From Otatea glauca (taxonomy: Eukaryota > Streptophyta > Magnoliopsida > Poales > Poaceae), in NCBI GenBank assembly GCA_036346275.1, contig JAYEVK010000113.1, forward strand, positions 186,001 to 250,000: a stretch of DNA of 64,000 nucleotides. Reading direction: 5' to 3'. Position 1 is the stretch's first letter, and every line of letters begins with the position of its first letter. Of this stretch, positions 23,225 through 34,323 are shown piece after piece. The translations under genes were made by a program, and so were the position numbers. Under the pieces are notes generated by a model that saw only the letters and a program-made list of their open reading frames with translations, searched no databases and was not told where the DNA came from.

Positions 23225-24399
23225 TCTCAAAGCATCCTTCTCCTCCAAAGTCCAAACTTCCTCCTCTTCCAATTTCCTCTTCTCCATGTCCTCTCTGTGC
23301 CACCTCCAAGATCTCCACCTCCAAGATCTCATCGCTGCCGCGCCCCTCAAAGCATCGGTCCTCGGGTGACAACCATACCATGGATGGATGCGTCGTTGCC
23401 GTCGGGTTGCCGACAACGCTGACATGAATGAGGGAAGCAATTATGGGGTTACTTGGTAGTGTGAATTGCTAGGGTGTTGGCTTACTACAGCCACACAAGT
23501 AGGTCACTGTCAAGTAAGCCTTTCTTTCTTCTCTTTCTCTCTCTCAAAAGGAAAGGGAAGAGGATGGAAGCCACAGAAGAGTTGGTGGCTTGGTGCTAGC
23601 CATGGACGATGCGTCCGTATCAATATCAATGGCCGACTATGGCGGCGATGGGAGGTTGCTAGGTTGGGTGATGAGTTTTCAATATTCATACTATGCCATA
23701 TGGCAAATTCTAAAGATGGGTCCATAAGGGAGGGCTTTAAGGGCCTCCCCCGTAGTATTTCTATCTCATAATAATTCTCCCAATGATTTGATAGTACTAA
23801 AACTTGATACTAGAGGAGAGATGGTGGTGAGATGGCATTATAGAAACTACTCTATCGCCAAACAACTTGTTACTTAGGCTTGATACTAAAGGGCCCCAAA
23901 ATAATTTAATTGTTGCATGCAATTGGGTCTTTCATTGCAAAAAATAGTATCAAGTCCTTCCAATGCACCATTTGTCAAACTATATCCTTGGTTTTTCAAA
24001 AAAGGTTTAATACTTGCATGAGTATCTCGCTCATTCTTTTTCTTTCCTCTCCCTTTTCCACCTCACCAAAAACTTGATGTGACATAAGGAATCTCATTTT
24101 TCTCCTATGCACATAAGCACCCACATGTCCAACCTTCCTCGTGCTTCGAGATTCATGCTATCTCATACATATAGTATTTCCTTCATGTATTCCCCATTTT
24201 CTAAAATCCCATCTCTCTACTCCCCCTCTCTCTCCTTTCTCTTCCTCTCACGACACTGGAGCAGCTCAGCCCAGATCACTGGCTGTTAGCGGTGTAGGTG
24301 GGGTGGCATGTGGCTGTGGTTCCATCAGGCACGGACCAGTGCGGCTTGGCCCGATCTGTGGGCAGCAAGGATATGGTGGTTAGATTTGGCGGCATGTCC

Positions 24400-24660
24400 T
24401 TTGGGTTTCCAACGAGACCGAAGGTTTCCTGTGGCATCCTCGTGGTTTCCAACGAGACCCCCGAGGTTTTGGGTGATGGCCTCGGGTTTCGGTGATAGTG
24501 GTGCCTCAGGGTGTCTGGCAATGGTGGCGGGAGGTTTCCAGCGGTGTGGGGTTTCCAGTCATCATGGGTTTCCATTGAGATTTGCGGTGGCCCGATGAGG
24601 TTTTTGGCTGGCACAAGGTTTCCGCCGGCAATGAGGTATCCAGTGAGGTATGTATATGGT
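24400..24660 (+). repeat. GGTTTCC-rich degenerate minisatellite
   Basis: About ten imperfect copies of a GGTTTCC(A) core recur at irregular 15-40 bp spacing, two of them inside the longer phrase GGTTTCCAACGAGACC. No gene is implied. Confidence 0.5.
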
Positions 24661-25425
24661 TTATGTACAAAATATATTTGGATATGGATTCATATTGCTA
24701 AATATGGGCATGGATCTCAAAGCACTTTGGATGATTGATCCTGTAGGGGCATATGCCCCTATAGGTAGAAAATCTGTTTAAATGTAACATAGCTATTATC
24801 AAGCACAAATGACTATTGGGAGTGCCCTAAGAGAAATAGAATACTAGCCATTAGATCATAGAAATCACAAAACGATATATATACATGAATGAAATTAACA
24901 ACACTAATTTTTTATGTAACTCATTTCGCATACAAAAATAACTGATAGTTGGGATGCAGTGCTTAACTTTGATGATCAAATGTGGTAGGAAATCAGAATA
25001 AACAAGTAATACTCGCATCAAATGTACTCCACAGTCCACAGATACGTGGAGAGGAGTATGTTAGAGTTAATCTTGTAACAAGAGAGGAGTCTGAATCAAA
25101 TAAGCAAATGAGTTTATATTCTAATTCAAATAGTTGAATCCGTTTCTGATTCTTAGAGCTGTAGGTTAAGGTTATAAGTTCCTAGGTAGTCCTGAGGATT
25201 ATAAGAAAAGAGAGCAAGAGAACAAGAAAATGTGCTAGTTATGTCACACTGTCAAAATGTGGCAGACAAGGGTGAAGGAGGTGTGCCTCCCCAATACCTG
25301 CTATTGATGAGCATCGTTGATAACCGGTGTGACAAGATGGCATTGACAACCATCTGCGTGTTTCATCGAAGAGGCGGTCAAAGCTACGTATTTCCGTGCT
25401 AATTGAGTCCACGAGATACCATGGT

Positions 25426-25593
25426 AGATGAGTCTGGGACGTTGATGAGATGTGTTCGCTGTCCTGAGTCAAGTTCGCTGAAGATGAGTCCAAGCTGTTG
25501 AGGAGATGTATTCACCGTCCTAAGTAAGGTCTGTCAAAGATGAGTCCAGGACGTTGAGGAGATCCGTTCACAGTCTTGTGTTGAGTAAAAGTT
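25426..25593 (+). repeat. 56-bp tandem repeat x 3
   Basis: AGATGAGTC-headed units start at 25426, 25482 and 25538, an exact 56-bp period. Each is followed by an (A/C)NGTTGANGAGAT-like phrase. They lie inside the short LTR element. Confidence 0.85.
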
Positions 25594-25780
25594 AAGTAAG
25601 TTGTAGTTGAGACCGACTGCCTCAACAAGTAAGAGTTATGTCAGAAATTAGAGATTGTTGATGTTACAAGATTATGAGGGTGAATGTTAGAGTTAATCTT
25701 GTAACAAGAGAGGAGTCTAAATTAAATAAGGAAATGAGTACTATTTTGATTTGGATAGTTGAATTCGTTTCTAATTCTTA

Positions 25781-26057
25781 GGGCCTGTTTGGGGGAGCTA
25801 TATCTTTTCTGAAAAGCTGCTTTTGACTTTTTGAGCTGAAAAGCGGCTGTAGCTTTTTATAAGACCCTTTAATAAATAGCTAATTTCCCTCAACAATAAG
25901 CTGTAAAAGCAGGTCCAGCCCAGCTTTCAGCTTTTGACTTTTGTTAGTTATATATGGCATTTGGCTTATATCAAAAGTCGCTTAAAAGCTGAGTTGTTTG
26001 GAGGCTTTACTAGCTTTTTAGAAGCTGAAGCTAGCTTTAAGCCCTCCAGACTGGGCC
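25781..26057. mobile_element. MITE (PIF/Harbinger Tourist-like), 277 bp
   Basis: The element starts GGGCCTGTTTGGGGG and ends CCCTCCAGACTGGGCC, imperfect inverted ends, flanked by TTA on both sides (25778-25780 and 26058-26060). The other LTR copy has the uninterrupted site ATTCTTAGAGCTGTAGG (about 25159-25175), so the inserted segment is delimited independently of its ends. TTA duplication and GGGCCTGTTTGG-type ends are typical of grass Tourist elements. The interior is rich in AGCTTTT/AAAAGCT words and has no coding capacity. Confidence 0.8.
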
Positions 26058-26354
26058 TTAGTCCTGTAGGTTAAGTGTATAAATTCTTAAGTAGTCATGA
26101 GGATTGTAAGAAAAGAGAGCAAGAGAACAAGAAAAGGTGATATTTGTGTTGCACCGTCAAAATACTTGTGTTCGTGAGTTCTTGTGCTTGATTTTTTGCC
26201 GTTGCACGTGTGTGCTGATCTAGGCTAAAACTATCCGTGTAGCAGTAATTAGTAGCTTCTGCTTGAATTAACAGATTGATATGTCCTCTTAGATCAATAG
26301 CCCATGCATGCATGCGTACTATACCATTTCCCAACAGGTAGTGGCCTGCCGGGC

Positions 26355-26710
26355 TGAGTCGGTTAATATGTGCGAGCGCGTTCACCTACGCCACCTCGAC
26401 AACCATGTTCCGCATGGCATCGCACGTGGCGGTGGCAGGGCTCAGGCTGAGGCCGTCGATGTAGGTGTTCTTGTCGGTGAGCGCGGCGCTACACCACGTC
26501 TGCGCGTTGCTTAGGTGTCACTTGAACCGGCTGTCGGGTGAACCATCTCCCACGTAGCCTCCCATAGCCACTCCACGCTGTTCGCCATGTTTTTCATGCA
26601 GTCGTGCATGGGGCGCCTTCCATGATCCTTTGCCACCCGCACCAACGAGGCTGACGCCCCCCACGCGTGGTCGACGCTCTCCGTCAGTGCGGCCAGTGCC
26701 ACCTCCTACG
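26355..26710 (-). pseudogene. pectin methylesterase / invertase inhibitor domain fragment
   Basis: On the minus strand 26702-26511 encodes MALAALTESVDHAWGAS... and CMKNMANSVEWLWEA, then meets a stop. In another frame the sequence continues at about 26505-26370 with AQTWCSAALTDKNTYIDG, then a stop, then VNALAHINRLS. The AQTWxSAALTxxxTCxDG pattern and the final NALAxINRL are hallmarks of the C-terminal half of plant PMEI/invertase-inhibitor proteins, which are secreted helical bundles. The Cys of the TCxDG motif is Tyr here. One frameshift, one in-frame stop and no N-terminal half mean this is a dead fragment. It may have been moved here by a transposon. Confidence 0.72.
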
Positions 26711-26907
26711 TGCTGCGTACCTCAACGATGCGGAAGACCAGTCTAAAAATAGACGTATTCTCATTTAGAGATGATGATGAAGTAGAAGATAAATCAGAGT
26801 ATGACAACTTTCAGGATGAACTGTGGATGAAATTGGATTTTGCCTTAGAATCCATCAACATTAGAATAAGAAAGAGGATAAAAGTGCTACAAATGTTCAT
26901 ATTTTAA
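26710..26907 (+). pseudogene. orphan coding-like fragment, 65 codons
   Basis: The frame encodes FSFRDDDEVEDKSEYD followed by a W-containing helix-like DELWMKLDFALESI. This looks like real protein rather than random DNA (acidic stretch then amphipathic segment) and distantly recalls the DLWKELEFAL phrase of plant SNF2-type proteins such as CLASSY. I cannot assign it. It sits right after the inhibitor fragment and before CACTA ends, so a captured gene piece is possible. Confidence 0.3.
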
Positions 26908-27059
26908 TACTATCCTCGTCATACAAACTATTACCTCGATGCATCTAGGATGTTTTGATATTCAATTGCAAAATCTATAACTGGTTGTGCCTTGTAAATG
27001 TCGTTGTAGAAATATCTATAGAGAATAAAATTTCGAACAACAGATACTAATCATGGAAG

Positions 27060-27343
27060 TTCTGCCAAAAGGGTTAGGAAAAACATATCACAGATTGTTC
27101 TATTTAAAAACCATCTGTGATCAACTCATATCATAAACGGCTCTATTTAAAAATCATCTGTGATTAACATATATCACAGACAGTTCTAGTTAAAAACCGT
27201 CTATGATATATGTTTTCATAATCGGTAGGGAAACCGTCTGTGATATTTCTTGTAATATCAATGACACATACTTATAGACGGTTCATAAAACCGACTGTGA
27301 TGATGTTTTCAAACCGTCTATAATAGTCTTCTCTATATTAGTG
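27060..27343. mobile_element. right end of a CACTA-type transposon
   Basis: The segment holds about six copies of a motif of the form ATCACAGACGGTT...AAACCGTCTGTGAT, several mutated, and ends TATTAGTG at 27343, the complement of a CACTA terminus. The motif is the same subterminal repeat as in the complete element at 27601-28818. The left end was not found. Confidence 0.6.
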
Positions 27344-27600
27344 TAGTATGCTATAAATAGAGGGGTGGAGGGATGCCTCCATACCAAGTCTCAGAGAATA
27401 GTTTTTTAGTTTCCTTATGCTCCTTTAAGTTTTGCCCACCATGAAGTGTGGCTTTGTAACCATCTCTCTCTAAACAATGCGAGATCCAAGTTCATCTATT
27501 TTCTGAAATTTATTTTATTTCTTACATTTTTGCTTGTTTCTTTCATGCAACTTGAGTTTTGCTTCCCCTTCTTTTACTTGTTGTATTTCTATTGAATATA

Positions 27601-28818
27601 CACTACTACAGAAAGGCTTATATTAGATGCCTCATCACAGACGGTTCCTCAAAACCGTCTGTGATGATGAACATCACTGACGGTTCTATATTGCAACCGT
27701 CAGTGACATTATCACATACGGTACTCTTCAAAAACCGCCAGTGATATACATCAATATCACAGACGGTTTTAGTTAAAAACCGTCTGTGATATCATGTATT
27801 ATCACAGACGGTTTTATAATAAAACCGTCAGCGACTTATCACATATGGTTCGTTATAATAACTGTCTGTGATGAACCACATCACAGACGGTTTATCCAGA
27901 CAGAACCGTCTGTGATAATATTTCGACTTTCACGCTCTCACCAAATTTGAACTTCCCGCTCGTCTCGTTTTCGACTTCCTTTAAAATACCAGCCCGTGGC
28001 TCTTCTCCTGCTGCTTTCTTCTCAATTCTCCTGCTCTCCTCTTCTCTTCTCTTCTCTCTTCTCACTTCCTCTTCCTCTCCTCTTCGAATGTTTGGTAAGT
28101 GTGGTATTTGAATCGTTCAATTAAAATGTCATAGCTCATCCTCTCCTCTTCCTCTTCCTTTCCCTCTTCCCTTCTCTTTTGCAGTCATGATGTTGCGGCG
28201 TTTTCGTTTTCGATCCGTGCACCTTTCGGTAAAACGGCCATAACTTTTGCATACAAGCTCCAATCGCGACGTTCTTGTGCTCGTTTTAAAGTTAACGAAA
28301 AGTTCGATTTGAAAATCCCAGGGGTCTACATTATAAGTACACGCGAGGCTCCAAAAAACGTCGATCTCAAAAAACGTCGTTTAGGGCCTCAAAACGGCCT
28401 CCGAAGTTTTTTCCGTCGATTTTGCGTTTTCAAGTTCTTCAGAGCAGGAACATGGGATATTTCACATCCAATAGCTATTCCATTATGCCTGAACTAGCAC
28501 AGAGCAGCTGGATTACAGAAATATCATCTGTACGTGATGATATTTTTTTGTTTCCAAAAGTAACATCAGAAGCGGTTCATAGTAAAAATCGTCTGTGATA
28601 GTTGTTATCACAGACGGTTCTTAGTAAAAACCATCTGTGATGTTTGTCATCACAGACGGTTCTTAGTAAAAACCGTCTGTGATGTTTGCATATCACAGAC
28701 GGTTCATAAACCGTCTGTGATGTTCCGTAACATCACTAACACATGGTTACAAACGGTTCGAAAAACCGTCTGTGATAACGGTTCCGAACCATCTGTGATG
28801 ACCTTTTCTGTAGTAGTG
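27601..28818. mobile_element. CACTA (En/Spm) non-autonomous element, 1218 bp
   Basis: The element starts CACTACTACAGAAAGG (27601) and ends CCTTTTCTGTAGTAGTG (28818), near-perfect inverted ends, and is flanked by a 3-bp duplication ATA (27598-27600 and 28819-28821), as CACTA elements make. Both subterminal parts (27634-27920 and 28555-28800) are packed with palindromic units of TCACAGACGGTT and AACCGTCTGTGA, the expected transposase binding sites. The middle (27925-28550) has a CT-rich tract (28020-28180) and no transposase, so it depends on a helper. Confidence 0.92.
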
Positions 28819-28821
28819 ATA

Positions 28822-30079
28822 TGATGTGTAAGAGGTTGAGAAATTCATTTAGAATGTGTCCCAACCTAGCAAGATCCATTAGAACACATTTTTGCTCAAG
28901 TTGTGCTTGCAACATCGTGTTTTGAGATTTTTGGTGTAGCTTGAACTTTCTGTATAAAAAGGTTGAGACCTTGGGCTTATCCTTGCAATTCATTTTGAAA
29001 TATAGTCCTAAGGCTATTCCCTAGTTATGGTTCTAGTTTCATTAAGTTTGGATGGGTAAAACTTGAGCTATTGAGGTTTCTTTATGGTCAAGTTTATGAA
29101 ATTTCTATTTTTATGCGGCACAGATGTTGAGCTAGATAGGTTTCCATTTAGGCTTTGTTTTTAAGTTTCTTTTGGAATCATAACCATGAGGAACTTATCT
29201 TGCTATATTTCAAGTTTCATCAATTTTGGATGAATAGATCTAAACTTATTAATGTTTGTTGACAGTCAAGTTTCTGAAATCCTTGTTTTTGTGTAGCGTG
29301 GATGTTGAGCTAGATATGTCTCTCATTTGAGCTTTGTTTTGAAATTCCTTTTGTAATCATAACCTTCATGAGCTTATCTCGTTATGTTTCAAGTTTTATC
29401 AATTTTGGATGAGTACATCTAGAGTTATTAATGTTTCTTGATAGTTAAGTTTGATATTTTTTCACATCCAAGTTACTAAATTCTTACTCTATTCATTATG
29501 TTTTTGGTGTTCTTGAATTATTTGCACTATAGCACTATGGTTTTTGAGAAGAGATTCTTGAAAGGGAAATTTTAATCATCAATTTCGATCCTTCAGTACA
29601 TATATGTGTGTATATAAAAGATTTATCAGACTATGCAAACTGCATGAACAGTGGTTACTAGAAACTGGCTAATTTATCGACATGCATGCATGTTTAATTT
29701 GGTCTACATGCACTGATGCCCTGACGTAGGCATAGTACCACTAGCACCACTTAATTTCTAGATTTCATTTCTGGGAAACCTAGCATGTTTCGCGCTAGCT
29801 AGTTTGTTGTTGATGCGCTTTTCAGCGGAGGAATTAATTTAGTTCCTTTTATTAACGGGTGTCGTTCATAACTTTCCTGATGATTTTTAGTAGCTTTGGG
29901 ATTTTTTTTGTATCTTATTCGAACTAGGTAGAGCCGCGCGTTACGCTGCACCGAGTGAATTTTGATAGAACACTCAGAAGGCAAATGCAACATCCACAGT
30001 AGATGTCATTTTTTTCCTTCGATGAAACTAAAAAAATCTAAGGAAAACCGAAACAAAAACAATTTTAGAATTCACTGGG
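28822..30079. other. AT-rich repeat DNA around the CACTA insertion
   Basis: This stretch and 27344-27600 flank the CACTA element and were joined before it landed. It contains a 179-bp tandem repeat (29030-29460). No coding sequence is supported. Sequence near 29925-29960 (GAGCCGCGCGTTACGC) recalls Helitron-associated termini, but no ends could be defined. Confidence 0.45.
29030..29460 (+). repeat. 179-bp tandem repeat, about 2.4 copies
   Basis: AATTTTGGATGA-type words occur at about 29042, 29221 and 29400, and TGTTGAGCTAGATA words at 29125 and 29303. The period is 178-179 bp with moderate divergence. Confidence 0.8.
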
Positions 30080-30450
30080 CTTTTTCGAAGAAACGGTGAA
30101 AGATTACGGAAAATTTATGAGATTTTTGGCAAAATGGGGATTAGGACCTGAGAGGATTTCTGGAACTATGAGGTTTTGTTTATAAAAGGGCTTGATCCGG
30201 GGTTGGATGCAATCTTTTAGAACCACGAGTTTTGTTTTTGCAAAAGGGCGTGATTTGAATTTTTTGGAATCGTGAGGATTTTTTTTGGCAAAAAGGCTTG
30301 GTTCGAAGCCAGATACGAATTTGCGTAACCACGAGGGTTTTTCGAAAAAGAGTCGGTAGGAGGGATTGAACGTAATTTTGAAATTTACGGATGACATTTT
30401 AAAAAAATGAATGACGTGGCACTCCCTACGCGCGGTGATTCCTCTGGCTT
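30080..30450 (+). repeat. degenerate tandem repeat of about 57 bp
   Basis: The phrase GGAACCACGAGGTTTTG with variants recurs at about 30161, 30218, 30270 and 30331, each followed by GCAAAAGGGCTTGATT-like sequence. The block ends near CTACGCGCGGTGATT (30427). It may be the 3' part of a Helitron-like element, which I could not confirm. Confidence 0.55.
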
Positions 30451-31071
30451 TAAGATATTAGATATTCTTCATTGATATAGCAATTCCGTTTAATTTTTTG
30501 TTCCCATGTTCAACACTGTTTAAAACACATATCTCAACCGTCAAAATTAAAGCAAATCGCATCCTAAGATCATTTATGCAGGCGGTTTTCATTGACGTGA
30601 TGGCTACAATCATCAATTTTGTTTGACACATCATCAATCTGACCTGACATGTTAGCCTGACGTGCCCAAAATTTAGGGCCAGCCTGGCCCTAGCGTTCGT
30701 GCTATTAGACTGGGCGGCCCGGCCCAGCCTGGCCGAGGCACGGCCCATCTAGGCACGAAGGCTCGGTCGTGCCGTACCGTGCCCACCCATGGGCCGAGGT
30801 CGAGGCCCAGGCACGGCACGCCGGGCACATGGGCCGTGCCGTGCCGGCCCGGGCACGACTAGGCACGGTGGGCCTCGGGCCGCCCACCAGCCCGTGTGCA
30901 AAAAAAAAAGGAAAACAAATAGGGGGGGAAAATAGGGAAAAAATTAGGAAAAATTATAAAAAATGAGGAAAAATATGTAAAGTTAGAAAATAGCATAAAA
31001 ATAACGTACAATAAATTGAGACTAAAAATTGTAGAACATGTAACAAAGAGCTTTATTAATGTTTGGATGGT

Positions 31072-31139
31072 TGCCTCGTTAAAAACTTTGCCAAGTAAAA
31101 AGTCATCTAGAGAAAACCTTAACAAAGAAAAGAGTACAA
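31072..31139 (-). repeat. single copy of the 3' motif in the hAT element
   Basis: On the + strand the segment reads TTGCCTCGTTAAAAACTTTG at its start and AGAAAAGAGTACAAC at its end, so in the sense of the transposase it begins GTTGTACTCTTTTCT and ends GTTTTTAACGAGGCAA. It lies after the dimerisation-domain coding region and before the GC-rich terminus. It aligns end to end with copia-2 34408-34471. Confidence 0.8.
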
Positions 31140-31289
31140 CTAAAGCTCTAAGCCTCTAATACATTCTAAGAGGTAGATGGAGGGTGAGGGTCTTCGTCAT
31201 TGTCGAGGTAGAGATTTTCGAAGGCTTCCTCTAGTTCTCGGTTTTCAGCGGAATGTTGAGTTCTTGCATCAGCGTGTTCCCAGTCTTTG

Positions 31290-33278
31290 ATAGTCATGAG
31301 CATCTCCACCATATCACTCGATAGGCTTGTTCTTCTCCTCCAATATTCTCACGAGAGACCAAGGCGACTCAGAGGAAACCGTCGAGATCGGAGCAGTTAA
31401 CACATCTCGAGCTAATATGGATAGCACGGATATGTTAGCTTGTGCTCATGCCACCATTGAACAATATTGAAGACATCGTCTCCTTCTTGTTGGTAATCCA
31501 ACGCGTCGCGTCCATATAGGCGTATAGTTCTCCGGAGGAGACTTGTTGGTCGCGCTTGTATCACCACCGATGTAGAACACTGCACGAAGAAGAAGAAGAA
31601 CCCAGATTTTGCCCCACGCGGTCTTTTTCTTACTCATGACAAAAGGAGGTCGTTGCAAACGAACTCCTTGATGCTTTGTTCGTACTTGTTGTAAACTTTG
31701 TTAGTCTAGTACGAGCAAGAGTAAAATAAATTGAATAACCTTCCCTAGAACATCACCTAAAATGGAGAGGACGTTGCCAAATCCTCTAAGTTTTGCTCTA
31801 GGATCTAAAATAAAGGCGAAGGCATATAGAAGTGGAATTTCTTTCCAATATTTCAAATATTTTGTTTTCATTGCAATGTGATGAATCTCTTAAAATCATG
31901 TCATTTTCGTTGTTTTTAAAATGGGTAGCCATATCTAAGATATGATGCACAATTAGAGAAGATGTGGGTTCATAAACTGCGGATAAAGCTACTGTAGAGT
32001 CATAAAAAACTTCAAGAAACTGAAGTAACTTTGATGCAACATACCAATGTTCTTCAGATAATAAATCACGTTGAGGGTGATGTGTTTGAATGAAAACCTC
32101 AAATGTGCTCTTATATGGCAGAAGGTTCTTAAGCATTAAGTAAGTAGAATTCCATCTTACTGGCACATCTAAACCAAATATTCTTGGACGTACGCCCATT
32201 GCAATGCAAAAGTTCTTATAAGATGCTATTCTAGCATTAGAATGATTCATAAAAGAAATTGCTAAACGGAAAGGTGCAATGTAACGTTCTAACGGGGCAA
32301 GTCCACTTTTAACTATAAGGTTAATAATATGACAGGCACAACGTTGATGAAGCAAAAATGATTCAGCATAAGTACCAAATATTGGAGTGAGAATATTCAT
32401 TGCGGAGGTGTTTGCGGAGGCATTATCTAAAGTTATAGCAAAAATCTTATCATTGAGACCAAAATCCTCCACCACCCTAATAATACTCTCAGCAATATTC
32501 TCTCCAGTATGTGCGACATCAATTAGTTTGAAACCTATAATTCTTTTTTCTAGTTGCCAGTTTTGGTTGACATAATGAGCAACTACGCTAATATAATCTT
32601 GCTTAGCCCTACCACTCCATATGTCTGAAGTCAAAGATACGGAAAATGTGCAAGTACTGAACATGTTTTTTAAATTTTCACGACAACTATTGTAATACTT
32701 AACTACATCTCTACTAGTTGTCTGTCTAGATACTTTATTAAATTTTGGATTATATGCATGCTTAATGTAATTTTCAGAATCAGCACTCTTGCCAAAGTTT
32801 AAAGGTAAATCCTGTGATGCAATTAAGCGTACAAGAGATTGCCTAGCTACTTCGCCACTATATTCTCAGTTACGGACCGAACCGTCCGGGTTGTATATTA
32901 GTTGTGTTTGTCTCATAGCTGTTCCTATTTTTGCATTGCAACTTTCAATATGCCTATGCAAGTGTCCCGTACCCCCAGTAGATTTTGCAGATAAAACTTG
33001 ATGACATTGTTTACAAACAGCAACTCTTACCTCTTTTCCTTTCGCATCTGTCCTCGTTTCTTGTCGAAAAATTCCCAAACTCTCGATGTCTGCTTCGCTC
33101 TCTTCGCTCCAGTGGATGTCGAGCCAGAAGCACTCATGGTCATGGACATGGAGCCTGATGGTTCTTCTTCTACATGATGTTCTTCAGGTGCTTGTGTTTC
33201 GGGTACGGCGGACAAATCTTGGAAGGATTCAAGGTCCTCCGGAGAGATCCCAAAATCGGAGATAGGGAAATGATCCAT
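31290..33278 (-). pseudogene. hAT transposase (lightly to moderately broken)
   Basis: The start codon at 33278 opens an acidic N-terminus and a BED zinc finger (TSRVWEFFDKK, then in a shifted frame KEVRVAVCKQCHQVLSAK and GTGHLHRHIESC). One frameshift near 33050 and one in-frame TGA at 32868-32866 interrupt it. The catalytic core is then open from 32664 to 31798, with SLTSDIWSG, FAITLDNASANT, the CACHIINLIV motif and VRWNSTYLML, which carry the RNase H-like fold and conserved Asp residues. The dimerisation domain lies at about 31480-31300 (FNIVQWWHEHKLTYP, SILARDVLTAPISTVSSES) with frame changes and a small deletion. Transposase would cut and paste this element; this copy is dead but its core is well kept. 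Confidence 0.88.
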
Positions 33279-33520
33279 GCAAAAAACTGCAAATTGAATA
33301 TTCCGAACATTAGTAAAAATAATAAAAACAATACAATTAGCAAAATTCAGTATGACAAACCTCTTGTGTTACCGAAAGCTCGAGTTTGAATTTCTCCGAA
33401 ATTTTAGCAAAATTTCTCCGAATTTTGCTAAATAACTACAAACAATATCACAATTTTCACAAGATGACCAATAGAGAAGATGATGAGTGAATGGGTGCTA
33501 AATGAGGAGAGGGGTCCTCC

Positions 33521-33530
33521 CTATTTATAG
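33521..33530 (-). promoter_or_regulatory. TATA box of the hAT transposase gene
   Basis: The minus strand reads CCTATAAATAGGG, a consensus TATA box, 243 bp upstream of the start codon at 33278. Confidence 0.6.
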
Positions 33531-34068
33531 GAAAAAAATTTTTGCCCATTTTTTCAATTTTTTAACACCCAACGGCTATAAAACGGTCAAAAAATTCAAA
33601 AAACGGGTGTGCCGTGCGGGCCGCCAAGACGCCCACGCCTAACGGCTCATGACGGCGCGGCGCAGCGGTCGGCGCCGACCACCGTGCGCCGCCTCTCTCC
33701 TCGGCCCGTCATGCCCGTTCCGTGCGTTCGCGTGCCTCGGCCATCGTGCTCGGGCGGCCGGTCCTCACCGTGCCGCCCATGGCGGCGCTCCGGCCAAGCA
33801 CGGCCCATGGCCTCGTCGCGTCCGCCGCCCGCCGTCGTCGTCGCCGGGTCGGCGTGCCCGCGAACGGGCCGTGGGCGGCATGGCCGGGCCCGGCCCATAT
33901 GGCCAGCTCTACGTGCTATGCCGACCTGACATTCATTCGGGTCGTAACATGGCTGTCGGGCCGTGGGCCGAGGGGAAAAGCACGGCCCTACCCGAGGTCC
34001 TGGTCCAGCATACCCGACAGGCAGTAGAAATGATGTTTTTTAGATGGAAACGGCAGTAGTGTTTGCTC

Positions 34069-34290
34069 TGTTACAATAAATATGTGCTATCGAATAGTCC
34101 AGGGTTCCCGAACAGATCTGAAGTAGAGAACAGAGAGACACAGCTTTAGGGAGGAACGGTGAGAGAATTCTTTATTGCTTTCTGATTCCTTGTATAATGG
34201 GGAGACCCCCCTCCTCCTTATATAGTAGTCGTCTAGGGTTTCGGCTAAGTGACCATCGTGGGCCTTCATGGACCACGTAGTTTCCCAACA
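34069..34290 (-). repeat. 3' LTR of copia-2
   Basis: Read on the minus strand it starts TGTTGGGAAACTACGTGG, preceded by CAAGGGGGAG (34300-34291), and ends ATTGTAACA. A TATA box (TATATAAGG) lies at about 34226-34217. It matches the LTR at 52556-52781. Confidence 0.9.
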
Positions 34291-34323
34291 CTCCCCCTTG
34301 GGCCCTTTGCCGCGAGATGCATA

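Larger units (their letters stand above)
22914..25058. other. intergenic DNA with small repeats
   Basis: No gene is supported. The stretch holds a direct duplication at 23027-23224, CT-rich sequence around 24180-24250, and a GC-rich part (24290-24660) with many imperfect copies of GGTTTCC. The rest is AT-rich with no recognisable feature. Confidence 0.5.
25059..26159 (+). mobile_element. short LTR-type element (TRIM-like pair), one LTR carrying a MITE
   Basis: Two similar copies of a block starting TGTTAGAGTTAATCTTG lie at 25059-25254 and 25685-26159; both end ...GTCA. Without the inserted MITE each is about 195 bp. They flank only about 430 bp with no coding sequence, so the layout fits a terminal-repeat retrotransposon in miniature. 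No convincing primer site or target duplication was found, so a truncated larger element or a plain duplication remains possible. The interior contains a 56-bp tandem repeat. Confidence 0.55.
30650..34020 (-). mobile_element. hAT-family DNA transposon
   Basis: A hAT transposase is encoded on the minus strand (33278 to about 31290). Very GC-rich subterminal regions rich in GGCACGGCCC-like words lie on both sides (30690-30895 and 33600-34010), as in grass hAT elements. I could not align terminal inverted repeats or an 8-bp target duplication, so the ends are approximate. The element abuts the copia-2 LTR at 34069. Confidence 0.75.

Noticed and set aside
24298..24614. Overlapping ORFs in the GGTTTCC-rich stretch
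   Set aside because: Open frames come from the imperfect minisatellite; no domain wording and no splice context.
27634..28800. CRISPR-like array of palindromic repeats
   Set aside because: Units are irregular, lack unique spacers, and sit inside a CACTA element with inverted ends and an ATA target duplication in a plant genome.
29925..30435. Helitron ends around the GCGCG-containing sequences
   Set aside because: No TC start, CTRR end with a hairpin at a fixed distance, or AT insertion site could be shown.
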